Numbered from the stretch's first letter, positions 40,800-53,676 are shown. The stretch: DNA of 64,000 nt from Solen grandis (GCA_021229015.1 CM037790.1:53546901-53610900), one strand, 5' to 3'. Notes: generated by a model not told the origin, from the sequence alone. Program-made: numbers and translations.

Positions 40800-42160
40800 T
40801 TAAATATGCTTTCAATGTGGCTACTGAAATATGGAATTATGTGAATGTGAATTTGTGGACATGCATCACCCAACTATTTGGTGATATATGCAACAAACCT
40901 ACATTTTAAAGTATTTTATAACTCTGAAGTATTTGGTGAGGTGCACAACTGATGAATCTTTCAGTAAAGCTGTGTGACTCTGGTCTGGCCATTCCTGATG
41001 AAGGTCTTTATACCAGACCGAAACTAGTTGGACATAAATGTTGACTGAATAACATCAAAAAAAATCTGCATTGCATATATCTCCAAAACTGAACACAAGA
41101 AGGGGAAGTGGCACAAACCAAAGCAAGGGGTGGTATAATAAATTATATACAGTAAAGAAGAAGATGCATCAATTTAATAATCAAGAACAAACTTGTTCAC
41201 CATTAAAACAGGCCTTGTATACTAGGACACTTCTAACATCATTAACAAGGGTAACTGTCTGGACCTGAAGATCTTAAAAGTCATTAATAATTTGATCAAA
41301 GTCCTCTTCTTGGGGGGTTTACATAGTTAATCCTCATCAGAGCACTCATGTTTGATGAAGGGGGAGGGGGTGTAAATATCAGGGGTTGTGAATTCCCTCA
41401 AGTTGATTGTCAGTCACCGGAGGTCTTGCATCACGAAACTGACTGAACCTGCACTTCTGACTTTGTCTTTTTAACAGCCCCCTCCCCCACCCCCAACCAA
41501 AAAAAAACAAAAAAAAACAAAAAAAACAACAAGTATGACTAAACTGGCATTTCTCATCTACAGCTAATATTTCCAATGATTCAATATTAAATAATAAGGA
41601 AATAACGACCACATCAAGTCTACATGTGGCTCTAATTCTTTTCAAGTAAAATAACTATGTTCTTTCCATGTTCTCTCCATTTAACAAAACAAATGGCACT
41701 TAAGATGATAAGAGATTGTAACATCTTGGTCATAATCCTACTGCAGTGTAGTGCAGAGCCTTTTTCAATGGATATTTATTTCAGTTAGCCAATAAAAAGC
41801 CTGCTTTCAGTTTCATTCGCTGCTAAATAATGTTGTTTTATTCACTGAATGTGTGAAATAGATTTTCAGAGATTCATATGTCAACATATTTTGAAATTCA
41901 GCTTTGTATTTCTAGGAAGTTCTTTCATCACAACTGCCACATGATGATCAGATCCAAATCACAAATCCAGACATGCGAATCATGAATCGATCCACATATC
42001 AGCTTATGTTTAAATATATCATCTAGCATGTTAGAAAGTTGTTATGTATATGGACTAATTGGCTGCACTATGTTTTTATACTTAGTCCTGTATATTAACA
42101 TCATAACTTGTTGAACATGCAAATAAATGGTCACAAGCAATGCCAGTTTCAATAGTCTAA
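40800..42160. other. Intergenic, nothing recognised
   Basis: AT-rich, with an A/C-rich run (AAAAAAAACAAAAAAAAAC type) near 41500. No gene or repeat family supported. Confidence 0.4.
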
Positions 42161-42163
42161 CTT

Positions 42164-43036
42164 AACAAGAGGGCCATGATGGCCCTGAATCGCTCACCTG
42201 AGTACCATTGCTTCAACTGATGTCAAGGTTTTTAAACAGACAAGGATTCTGATATAACTTAATCTAAAACATTTTACCCCTGACAATACTACACACCAAA
42301 TATCTAAGCAATGGGCCATATGGTTTCAAAGAAGACTTTGGCGCAGGGTCATTTATCACCGTAGGGCCAAAACTTTGAAAATCTTTGTAATGAACCATTA
42401 GATGCTACTACATACCAAAAATCTTAGCTCTAGGCCTTATTGATTCATAGAAGAAGATTTTTTAAGATTTTCCTATTTAACTCTATGTAAAACAAGTGAC
42501 CCCTGGTGTGGGGTCATTTATTACCATTGGGCTATGATTTGTACAATCTTGGTAGTGGCCCATAAGATGATGCTACATACCAAATATCTAAGCTCTAGGC
42601 CTTATGGATTCATAGAAGAAGATTTTTTAAGATTTTCCTATATAACTCTGTGTAAAACAAGTGACCCCTGGTGCGGGGTCATTTATCACTATAGGGCTAT
42701 GATTTGTACAATCTTGGTAGTGGCCCATAAGATGATGCTACATACCAAATATCTAAGCTCTAGGCCTTGCAGTTTTGCAGAAGAAGATTTTCAAAGTTTG
42801 CATTTTTAAAATCTATTTTTAGCTCCTGTGACCTAATTATGCAATGGACCAGAACCATTTATACAACTTTAGTAGAGCTTCATCCAAGGAACATTCCTGC
42901 AAAATATTTTTCAAATTGGCCAAGCCGTTTAGGAGGAGATGTTGTTTGAAGCAATTGTTGACGCCGGACGCACGGACGCCGGACAAAAGGTGATCAGAAA
43001 AGCTCACCTTGAGCACGTTGTGCTCATGTGAGGTAA
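42164..43036 (+). repeat. Family-1 repeat (copy H)
   Basis: Head AACAAGAGGGCCATGATGGCCC and GCTCACCTGAG; tail GAGCACGTTGTGCTC hairpin then ATGTGAGGTAA, a one-base change from the usual AGGTGAGCTAA. Core of ~170-bp units (AAGATGATGCTACATACC, TCTAAGCTCTAGGCCTTA), then GACGCCGGACGCACGG. Confidence 0.75.
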
Positions 43037-43080
43037 AAATATGTGTTAGAATAAACTTGTTACTTTGTATTTGAAGCATT

Positions 43081-43589
43081 AGGTATTATATGTAGACAAA
43101 CATCCTTGATTTAGTGACCTAGTTTTAAACCGTGACCCAATTTCGAACTCATCCAAGATATCATGTAGACAAACATCCTGACCAACTGTCATGAAGATTG
43201 GGTCAAAACTCTGGCCTCTAGAGTGTTCACAAGGTTTTCTAAGATTTGACCGGGTGACCTTGTTTTTGACCCCACATGACCCAATTTCAAACTCATCCAA
43301 GATATCATGTAGACAAACATCCTGACCAACTTTCATGAAGATTGGGCCAAAACTGTGGCCTCTAGAGTGTTCAAAAGGTTTGCACAGATTTGACCTGGTG
43401 ACCTAGTTTTTACCCCACATGACCCAATTTCGAATTCATCCGAGATATCATGTAGACAAACATCCTGATCAAGTTTCATGAAGATTAGGCTAAAACTGTG
43501 GCCCCTTGAGTGTTCACAAGCAATTGTTGACGACGGAAGAAAAGCGGTCACAAAAGCTCACCCTGAGCACAAGAGCTCAGGTGAGCTAA
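43081..43589 (+). repeat. Headless family-1 repeat (copy I)
   Basis: Three copy-A-type 145-bp core units and a complete tail (GAGCACAAGAGCTC, AGGTGAGCTAA), but no AACAAGAG head. It lies ~45 bases after copy H in the same orientation. Confidence 0.7.
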
Positions 43590-44031
43590 AAAACAATTTG
43601 GTGTAAAAAAGAGGGAAATTTATAAATATAAAAATTTAAATATAGTCCCTAATTGTTGTCCAATCCAAAATATGTGCTTCCTGAGAACAGTGTTGCAAAC
43701 AACCCTTTTCTAAAGACCTAAAGGTTTTATATTTAATATTATACTAGGTTTTTATTGAATTATTTTTGTTTTGAAATGAAAACCCCTGTTAACCAACCAT
43801 TTTTTTTTATACCAGTGCAAACAGAAGGGACATCAGTTAAAACCTTTGTACGTGCTCTGCAGAATTAATTTTTTAATGGATTTTCTATTAACTTTCACAG
43901 AAGGTTAGGCTTTTGTTGTGCATCCTTACTTTCATTTTCAAAATATTGAAAAGACCGAGGTTCTATGGTGAAAACAAGTTTCGAAAATATGACCTTGAAA
44001 TTAAATTTAGTGTTTCAGAGACTCCATATGA

Positions 44032-44935
44032 AACAAGAGGGCCAAGATGGCCCTTGGTCGCTCACCTGAGAAAGATGATTGCTTAAGAAATAAAGATGCT
44101 TGAGTGTAAAAGTGAAATCTGGCTTTTTTTATGGTGAAATGGGCATAACTCCTAAATTTACAAGTCAATATCAGTTATAATTGAACCCGATTGTGAGATT
44201 AAGGGCATAAACATTGTCTTAAAGTTTAAAAATGATTGTTAAAAAAATGAAGTTGGTAGAGAATAAACAAAGTGAAATCTTGCATTTTTTGTATTAAAAG
44301 GGACATAACTCCTGACCTAAATGACCCATCTCAGCCACAATTGAACTCAATCGAGACATTAAATTTGAAGATGATAAGCTAGTGTTTTTTTTTTTAAAAG
44401 GGGCATAATCCTGACCTAATCAACTGATCTCAGTCATAATCAAACTCAATCGAGACATTATGGTCATAAGCCTTGCCATAAAGTTTGAAGATGATTTCTC
44501 AAAAGATGAAGATGCTGGAGTGTAAACAACGTGAAATCTGGCATTTTTTTTATATTAAAAGGGGCTTAACTCCTGACCTAATCAACTGATCTCAGTCATA
44601 AACTCAATCGAGACATTATGGTCATAAGCCTTGCCATAAAGTTTGAAGATGATTCTCAAAAGATGAAGATGCTAGAGTGTAAACAAAGTGAAATCTGGCT
44701 TTTTTTGAATTTTAAAAGGGGCATAACTCCTGAACTAATGTTCCGATATCAGCCATAATCGAACTTGGCCGAGATTTTATGGTTATAAACATTGTTTTAA
44801 AGTTTGAAGATAATTGCTCATGAAATGAAGATGCTAGAGTGCAAACGAACAAATTGTGGACGACGGACGACGGACGGACGGACATTCATCGATTCTAAAA
44901 GCTCATCCTGAGCACACGTGCTCAGGTGAGCTAAT
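44032..44935 (+). repeat. Family-1 repeat (copy J)
   Basis: Head AACAAGAGGGCCAAGATGGCCC and GCTCACCTGAG; tail GAGCACACGTGCTC hairpin and AGGTGAGCTAA. Core units carry AGATGCTAGAGTGTAAAC and GGGGCATAACTCCTGACC. It serves as the uninterrupted reference for copy D at 17113. Confidence 0.78.
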
Positions 44936-45704
44936 AAAAAGCTAAAATTCACACATTGTAATTTTAAAGGTTTTCTTAAGATTTTCATAGGCCGAATGTC
45001 ATTTGACGTCATCGGGTATTATAATTGTTTTTTATTTCTCGTGAAATAAATTCAATGAGATCCCAATGATCCAGAATTACAAAAATTTTATGGCATATAT
45101 TGAATATGCTGAATTTTTATATGCAATGATATTCATATTCATATGACATCAGATCAAAATGTTTGTAAGAGCTCTGCAGACATTATAAATAGACAATTTT
45201 TTCTAAAATTTCAAAGAATGTATAGATTACACTCTAGATACCTAATATTTTCTGCGTATTCCGTATAAATAATTTTCAGCTTGACTGAGTTTTAAACAGT
45301 TTGCAGAAAGTCCTATCGTTTGCTGTGCAAACGAAATCTAGTTGTTTAATAATGTTGCTAGTCTTTTAAGCACATTGTAATCAATGCCCACACATTCCTC
45401 ATATTGAGTATTGTGTCATTTTTATATCTGCAGGGTGTGAGACCTGTTACAGTAACTCTATCACACCTGTAATGATGTGGAATGTTTATTGTTGGATGTT
45501 CAATAATAGACTAATAGTCTATACTGAGGACTCCAGAATTGACTTTATTCTTTGAACCTTCCCTCACAGACTGCAATACCCACTCCCAGTCTATCAGAAA
45601 TTACTCTTTATTAAAATACCCCTTAGGTTATATGTCGCCTCACATGGTGTAGCAGCAAGCTAGAAATAAAAAATTCAATATATGCCCCTACATGAAATAA
45701 TCTC

Positions 45705-46871
45705 TAAGGGTGTAACGGTATACCGTACGACGATACACCGCGGTATTTTCTTTATGGTACGGTTCACGGTACTCATCCGGGTCTGCACGGTACAGTATGG
45801 TATTGTTTACTTCCAGTTTGTTTTTTTCTTCTTTTAAAACAGCAGCTTCACCTCCGAGAAATTTTTTTTTTTTTATCTTAACAATACGATTTTCCAATCC
45901 ATTAACTTAAAAGAAAAAAAAGAGAAAGTAAATAACGCATATCGCTCTACAGTGTATATTACTTAAATGAAAGCACTTGCTGTGGGCAGTTAAAAAATCA
46001 ATAAAAAGGCAGGAGTCATTCTTGGAATATTATCCAATCAACACACATTCTTATGCTTCCAAATTATGCAATGATACGGAATACTTGGATAGTATCGTTC
46101 ATAATGTTGGTTAACATCTTTCACGCTCTCTACCGACTACTGTTTTACTGCTAAAATTGCGTAATCATCACAAAGGCGGCCATATGCGATGAACATCAAC
46201 AATGTTTGATGACCCCTGTATTTTTTTATCAATTTAATTGATGGATCAGTTTGCATTTTGAGTAAAAGAGCGAAATTTCAACAGGTAACAACATGAAGGA
46301 TACTGATTTAAATAAAATGGCATCAATTAAATGCCTTGTCTGATGCAAATTATCGCAAATCGAACTTCTGAAATCTAAACTTTATCTGATTGGAACTGCA
46401 GGTGTTTTTTCCGGGGTATAAATGTGGATGCTTCAACTTCAAGTATCATTTTTAGTGATTTCATTGAAAATATTTAAGTGGTTGTCTTGCTGACGTCTAT
46501 TATAGAATAAGCATTTGTAATAAGTCTTTTGAGTTTAATTAAGTTTCTGCAATATATACAGCATTTTCATGTAGTTTTGATATTACTTTTGATTATTTAA
46601 TGACGTTTAAACAAGTTTTTTTTTATCAGTAAACAACAAAATCCTATAAAAAAAGTGTCTACAGAAAACACAACTTAATTTGTATTTATTATGATAAAAA
46701 CTAATATATTAAAAAAGAATTTATCTTTGTCTCTTAATCATTTATTCTTCATTTAAAGACAGGAAACAAGGTTGACAAAACTTAAAAGCCGTATCGTGAT
46801 ACGTATGGTATCATAACCACTGTATCGCGATACGTATCGTATCGTTGGGTAAGCGTATCGTTAAACCCTTA
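45705..46871. mobile_element. Non-autonomous hAT element, 1.17 kb
   Basis: Ends TAAGGGTGTAACGGTAT and (reverse) TAAGGGTTTAACGATACG, flanked by an exact 8-bp duplication ATAATCTC at 45697-45704 and 46872-46879. Subterminal regions are rich in ATACCGTACG / CGTATCGTATCG motifs. No transposase coding was found. Its ends resemble those of the hAT at 34355, so the two may share a transposase. Confidence 0.88.
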
Positions 46872-46968
46872 ATAATCTCATATCATGTTCACAATATATA
46901 GTCAGTTGTAAAAACAAAAACTCTGTCTATAGATGAAATAAAGTAAAAAAAAATGTATCCTGGCGCAA

Positions 46969-49495
46969 CCAGTTTCCGGCGGTCTAACAATTTATCGCAA
47001 AAATATTAATATCTTATCTATATTAAATTGTTAATATTGTCAAATTCAACAAAGAATCAAATAAAATAGCGATTAAAATCAACAAAGTTCACTGACCTTC
47101 ATTTTTATTTTACTTATGCTTTACAGAATGCCCCACGATACTTCCTCCAAGGGAAATCACTCTTTTCAGTTTTCGGCGTGTTTACAAATATTGTACTGCA
47201 CAAAAAAGTCTACGTGACAAGAAAGTAATGTTTTCAGAAATTGTAACTGTTAATATTTATCAACAAATGGTAACAGTCCTGAACTGTTATAAACTGCTTT
47301 TAACTGGAAATAAACATATTTACAAATGTTGACTGTCATTTATTGTTTTTAAAATTCACAATGTGGGCAAAGGAAATGATCGCCTCTCCTTAAAACCCTC
47401 TTTTTACAGCAGAACCCAAGATGAACCCAGGCCTTACAGTTATAACACTGTCCCCAGTTTACAATCAATATATCAGGCCTACTCAATGAATCTGGAAAAA
47501 ACCTTTTACAAATCACACACTTGCTGGATTCATCCACCTCTGATTCATCCTCAGAACTGGAAAAGTTCTCACTGTATGATACTTTGCGTTTCTTTTGTTG
47601 AGTGCCTGATGTTGAAGATTTGGGTTTTACTGCTTTACCTTTGTTTACTTTATTTACAGATTGATTTTGTGATTTCTCTGCTTGTTCATTTTCTTATTTT
47701 TGTTCTCATGCTCAATGATTTTTTCAAGTATTTCATCTTCAGTTATACATTTGCCCCCAACTATCTTGCTAAGTGTGTTTCTTGTTTTGTGCTTAGTTAC
47801 ATTTTCAAGGACTTTTCCACCTCTTTTCAAGAGAAAGGATTCAGCTAATTTATCTGTGGTAACAGGATCAGAATCTTTGTTAAACGATGTAGCTGGTGCA
47901 ACTAGGCTATCATTAATCACTGTCTTATCAAGAGGACATATTCCACTTTTATAGAAGGCTTTCTTGATGATGGCTGGTGTTAATGTACTGTCATAAACTT
48001 TACATGCCAAGCTACAGATATTGTATCTATTGACAACACCAGATTCTCTAGTATGTGTGTGACATGCTGAATTATAAGACTTCTGGAAAGGCCCAAAGGC
48101 ACAGATATCCAATGGTTGAAGAAGATGGGAGCAATGTGGTGGAAGTACAAATAAGTGGATACGCTGAGACTTGGCCCACTGGATAAGAGGTACTGTGATA
48201 TGGCTCTTATGACCATCATATAAAACTAAGACATCATCTTCCTCTCTTGCAGGTAAGTATTTGATCAAATGTGTTTTAATGTACTTTTTAAAGACTTCAC
48301 TATTTGACCAACCGGATTCAGTTGCACAACCATCAGCACCTGCACTAGCACCTTCTAACAGATAACTTGAAAATCTTGCTCCAGGAAAAACTATGTAAGG
48401 GGCTATTACATTACCCACTCCATTTGCACAACCAATCAAGGTTGTTGTTTTTCCTCTACCAGATGTTACTGCCTGGGATTTTGAAAATTTACCTCCAATT
48501 ACTTTAGGGGGTTTGTGTTCAGTGGTTATACCTTTTTCATCAATGTTATACACCCTATGAGGTTTATCATGTAAGTCATACTTTGTCAAGACATGTTCAA
48601 GTTCATTAAAATAATTATCAATGGCACTTCTTGTTGCTGATTTAGCCCTGGCAACTTCTAATGATCGTGGCTTTTTAACTTAAGTTCAGGCCATCTACTT
48701 AAAAAAGTGTACAGCCACTTTTCAGTTAATGGATGCTCCCTGTCTCTTAGACCTAACTGTATGGCATAGTCGGTTGCCAAATTAATAGTTTCATGGCGAC
48801 TATATCCATAGCCAACCTCATCCATAGTCTTAAGATGTCCAGCAAGAAGTGCTTCCTGCACTTGTGAGAAGAGAGGTGGTGGTCCAGATTTGACAGTTTC
48901 TAAGTTTACTTTGCCAAATAATCTGCCCTGCAGTGTAGAACGTGGCACTCCAAATAATCTTGCTGCTTTACAAGTAGACATTTTTCCATCTTTGACAGCA
49001 AAATATGCGTTTGTAAGTTGGTCAGGGTCATAATGTCTATAAGAACCCCTTTCAGGGTCATTGCACTGCAAAAGACATGATAACAGTAAATGAGTATCAA
49101 AGATATAACATCCAATTAAATTTCAATTAGCAAAAACATAAGACACCTGCTGTAAGAAACTTTTTTTTTGTCACGCTATTTTTGCTAAACAGTATACTAC
49201 AGATTTTTTTTTTTGTGGGGGCACTGCAAGCATAATGACTTACTTCTGCTGGGAAACTACTTACAACTGTAAACATTTTGGTATTAAGCAAGGTTTTTTG
49301 GGAATAGTGAAACTAGGTCAAATTGTATATGCATACATATTTTATATCAATACTTACGGTTCTAATCTCCATTTTGACTTAAATTAATTTCATTGACAAG
49401 TAAGTAGTATTTGTAAACAAACGCGCGTATCGTGACACGGATCTGACGTCATTTGACTGAAAAAGTTAAACTTTTCCAGGGCCGCCGGAAACTGG
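46969..49495 (-). mobile_element. pogo-type DNA transposon, near full length
   Basis: Carries a full pogo-type transposase. Bracketed by an inverted CCAGTTTCCGGCGG (46969-46982 and the complement at 49482-49495). The inverted repeat may extend further outwards with mismatches (GGCGCAA / GGCACTTT); I could not fix the outer ends or the TA duplication. Confidence 0.7.
47349..49372 (-). CDS. pogo-family transposase (HTH + DDE + zinc finger), two frame breaks
   Basis: A small first exon 49358-49372 (MEIRT, donor ACC|GTAAGT) is spliced over a 292-bp intron to 49065 (acceptor CTTTTGCAG). Then, in order: a psq-type helix-turn-helix (YDPDQLTNAYFAV...GVPRSTLQGRL), a CENP-B-like HTH region, a DDE domain with aspartates in VYNIDEKG, LYDGHKSH and LQPLDICAF (35 residues between the last two), a Lys/Ser-rich linker and a C-terminal PHD-like Cys/His finger (CVIC...CYNC...WVH...CPHC). 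The frame breaks at 48672-48676 and 47689-47692; in each place an A-run on the coding strand appears one base short, and the reading frame continues openly in the next frame. Cut-and-paste transposition enzyme; whether functional is unclear. Confidence 0.85.
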
Positions 49496-50241
49496 AAAGT
49501 GCCGAAAACAAGATGGCCGGGAAATGTGGTTACAGTGGTAGCACCATGTCTTTTCCAAGTTTTTGCGTATGAAAATTGAAAAGTTATTCGCATTAATTGC
49601 GCATGCGAATGTCAATGAATTCTAACCACTGTATATTGTTTAAGAAGCTGGTGTAAGTAAAAAATTAAGTTTAAAAATTGTGTTTGTTTCTTATTTGCGT
49701 TCACAACATAATCCGTTTTCAAAAAATGAAGAGAGCGTTTAAAATGCAGAACATCCTCATTTCATGCTTTTCGTCACGCATAAAAAAAACTTTGCCGGTA
49801 TGCAAAATGTAAGTCTTACTAACACTATAGAAGTCATTTATGTAACTGATCAAAATATTGTGCTTAGTTTCTACGAAAACTGCTCAGCTTATAATACCTT
49901 ATTCCACCTACTTTCTCTTTGAAAATCCTGGAAATATCCGAGCGACAAACTCAGAACTCTCCCAAATGGTAGAAACCGGTGACTTGTTTTTTCTACATAT
50001 CTGTAAAATTCACACATAGGATTTATGCCAGTGTGTTAAATCAAAGCTCTGATTGCGCTGAAAGAACAATGTTTTTAAAGCAACACATTCAGAGTAAGAA
50101 TTTAATTTTTAACTATATCATATGTATCACGTTTATCAACACCCATCTACAGACGCATGGTCAACCAATGCAACCATCCGTGATTGTTAAAAAATAGATG
50201 TTTTCCCCATCACAGACAATACTATTACAGACAATATTGAA

Positions 50242-50242
50242 A

Positions 50243-50294
<52 letters not shown>
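50242..50294 (+). repeat. (CTAT)n microsatellite
   Basis: About 13 tandem CTAT units, uninterrupted. Confidence 0.95.
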
Positions 50295-51713
50295 ATATAC
50301 TGCACAAACTTCCCTTTCGGGTATTACTGGCAGGTGCGCGTCTGTGCAAGGATAAAACTGTTAAAATAAAATTTTTGTTAGGGTGAGAAAATTTTCTGAA
50401 AAAAAGGTGAACATGTTAGGTTTAAGATCTGGTAAAAACATCTTTTTGTTGATTCAGTTGATAGATTAAAGCACTACGGTATATTTAGAATTATAAAACC
50501 TATATTTAGATTTTCTATTTTCATTTGCCGTCACTTGGTTGATACCCAACTATAATGATCGTAAAAGATGTAAATTTAATCAGGGTCACGCCCAGGATGT
50601 GATTTACCGTAGTAATTGCGCCCCACGGCGATATAATGCCACTGTTTTGCGTGGTTAAGCACGTGCCGGATGATAAGATAGTAAAGTCGAATCCCGTATG
50701 GCACGTGTATGATGTTAATCAGATATCAGCGATATATCTATACGTTTCCATTTTCTATCTATCTGTATCTGTACGTTTCTCTGCTCGTCTATCTACGGTC
50801 TGGGTGTTGTATATTTATTATATGACGTCTTTAATTATATAACTCTATGCTGTATTAAAAGGTTAGTTCAATTAGTCATTTAGTTAGGCCTGGCATGTAG
50901 ATGAAACTGATAGATTAAAGCACGTGCCGGATGAAGTTGAATCGAATTCAGTACATGTGTCTGATGTTATTCAATTCTGATTTTATTGATTCTATCAATA
51001 CAAATTACCAGAGATGTAAATACCTAGTAGCTAATGTAGTTTCGTGTAATGTAGCTTCGTGAAATTACCTATCGTAAACATGGTGTTATACAAAATCAAT
51101 CTTTTATGGTATTGATACAATCTTACAATATAACAGTCAGTTCTTCTATAAAGTGTCATAAATTAAAAAATACATATCAGTCGCATACTCCGTGAATTAC
51201 GAAAAATACACATAATCTAATCCACACTATAGTTATAGATCTTTATTTATTAAATCTTAAAACAACGATGAAAAATAAATACCATAAATGTAAAATTGCA
51301 TCTACCTTTATGTTAATATATTGATATAATCTTACAATTACGATGAAATAAAGCTATAAAAAATAAAAATATTTTCGCTTTTGGAATTTTAGCCTGCCAA
51401 AGTTCATTCCAGGGCATTTCTAAGCAATGAAGCATGAAGTAAAAGCTGTTTTTCAGCATTTGCATATGGAAGGTATAACCTTAGAGTATGAAGAGGACAA
51501 ACTATATTGGTTTAAAATGGTTGCACATTTCTCCAAGCCAAAAACTTTCTTAAGTTCATTTTTTTCTTTAAATCATAGTAGCACGGGAAATGAAGTAAGA
51601 AATTCAATGACGTTTTTTAGGTTAAGTTCAATTTAGGATGGCATCGTGTTTTCTTCATAGGGTCAACTAGCATCTGCTAGACTGACACCCAATTTTCGCT
51701 GGCATCAAAAAAA

Positions 51714-51760
51714 GCCAAAATGGTCGATAAAATGGCGGATAAATGGCGGACTTTGATATC
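51714..51760 (+). promoter_or_regulatory. Cluster of YY1-like AAAATGGCGG motifs
   Basis: AAAATGGTCG, AAAATGGCGG and TAAATGGCGG occur within about 45 bases. AAnATGGCGG is the known YY1-binding consensus often found near animal promoters. It lies 1.1 kb upstream of the SCAI coding start; its role here is only a suggestion. Confidence 0.25.
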
Positions 51761-52838
51761 ACGTGAGTTCAGACTGGATCCCGTCTTATCGTAAGAATTT
51801 TGAAGCACACATAATACTGAGCGGGCAAACATCTCATCAGGTGCTAATATTATATCCAGCAAGTAGCGAGGAACGACTAAAGATGAAGGAACAATAAATG
51901 AACAAGTTTTAGCCTACCAAAAGTTCCTTCCAGTGCATTACTTAACTTTGAGGTATGATTGGCTATTGTCCCGAAGTTGACAATATGTCACAGCCATTAC
52001 AAGGGCCATGAATTATAAAAACAAAAACCGTATAGACATATTCACCATAAGTCTGTGATGTGATTCTGATTAGATCTATTTTTCATTCTGAAATGTGAAA
52101 ATATTTTACTTAAAACTGAACTTATTAACGAATGAATAGTTATGGACTGACGATAAAAAAAAAAAAGATTTTTGAAATGGAATTATGATAAAGGAAGACA
52201 AGAATATAGATGCGTGAAGGAAACTTAATGTATATATGTCTTTGATTTGATCACGTATCTCTTTTATAACTGCGTGATATTTATCTGTCTGATGAGCGTC
52301 TGCAAGATGTAAAGCGTCTCAGCGAAATCTCACTCAAATCTCTTACACCTGTTTTTTTTTTGTTTTTTGTTTTTTGCCAACATAAAAAAACGTGATTTCG
52401 CTACGATTCACATCTGTGCTGCATATGTCTGTGATTAAACATAATGATTACTTCACAAAATCTCAAATATATATAATGTGCATGAATTTGCTCAATTTAG
52501 GACTTTTTTAAATAACAATGATTGACTTTATCATGAAGCCTATGAATTTATTCGTTTCATAATAATTTATTTCGCTAATGAACCACATTTGGCGACTTTG
52601 ATCAAATATCACAATAAAGTGAAATAAATACGACACCGTCTTATATCCAAAAAAAAAATCTCGTTAAAATATGTTATAGAAATTATATTCTTACAAGTCT
52701 TTTTCTTAAAATTCTATAACGATTTTAAATATAATATTTATTATTGAAAAAGAAGAGAATTTACACGTTTGAGAGGTTTGACGTAAATTTCTATCTTTGT
52801 ACATTTTGCGTTTGCGGCTATAGTTGATTCAGAGCAAA

Positions 52839-52942
52839 ATGTCGGAAGAGACATCCATTCAAATGGATGAAAACGAAAAAAGAATAGTCAATGAATTTTG
52901 CCATTTGTTGGAGAAATCAAAACAGCTTTTTAATGGATTAAG
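52839..52942 (+). CDS. SCAI: SCAI, first coding exon
   Basis: Encodes MSEETSIQMDENEKRIVNEF, then CHLLEKSKQLFNGLR. The block F-C-x-L-L-x-K-S-K-Q-L-F-N-G-L-R matches the conserved N-terminal segment of SCAI (suppressor of cancer cell invasion), a nuclear cofactor known in vertebrates to restrain MRTF/SRF transcription. The start has an A at -3 (GCAAAATGT). The donor is TTAAG|GTAAAT, phase 2. No second exon was found before 63353, so intron 1 probably exceeds 10 kb. Recognised from memory of the family, not from a search. Confidence 0.8.
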
Positions 52943-53195
52943 GTAAATCATTTGTTCTATATTCTTTTACTTCATATTGCACGTCTTTTTTATTGAAATA
53001 TTTGCACAAACACTAGGTCGATATTGGAAAGTGAATTTTGACAGACCACCTGTCAAATGATTCGGATGCTGCAAATAGGAGAACATTAATGTGAAAATAA
53101 CAAGTACTTTATCATGCTTCATCATCCTTTTATTTTTTTTTAACTTTAATTTGATATGTGTATTATTATATTTTCTATTTGTACTCCGAGATAAA

Positions 53196-53311
53196 ACAAA
53201 AAAATTATATTGTTTAAAAAAAAACATATTCTTGTTTTAATGTCATGAACGAATACGTTCATGACATTAAAGCAAGAATATGTTTTTTTTTAAACAATAT
53301 AATTTTTTTGT
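53196..53311. repeat. 116-bp near-perfect palindrome
   Basis: Two ~56-base arms meet at GAACGAATACGTTC with almost no loop; only one arm mismatch (TTGTTTTAATG against TTGCTTTAATG) was seen beyond the centre. AT-rich. It lies in SCAI intron 1. Confidence 0.9.
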
Positions 53312-53676
53312 ACTAGTACTAGTGCTTTTTTCACTTTAAGGATAATAGTGAGAGAGGAAAATTGCATTGTGGAGGGAAAAATAGGAGAAATTTTTGAAAC
53401 CGAGAAAATATACCATTTTATTTTCATTGTTATTCAACACCATTATCATTTTTAAACTACAAAGAAATGTCCCCTTCAATTCAGGGTATTCCCGACACAG
53501 CAATCCTGCATCCCTGGTGCGATTTTTTTTTAGGCCAGGGACCTGCAAATAGGTTGTTATGCGAGTTCCACAATAGAAGCAATTCGCACCATGCTTTCCT
53601 TCCCTTTTTTCAACATTCTGCACTAACAAGTTTCTACCGGTTCTGATAATGAAACTAACTATTGAGTACTATCATA

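Larger units (their letters stand above)
49496..52838. other. Intergenic upstream of SCAI exon 1
   Basis: AT-rich. Apart from the (CTAT)n tract and clustered AAAATGGCGG-like motifs near 51720-51755, nothing was recognised. The core promoter of SCAI should lie at the right end, but no TATA box was supported. Confidence 0.45.

Noticed and set aside
47363..47848. 161-residue plus-strand frame
   Set aside because: Antisense shadow of the pogo transposase C-terminus.
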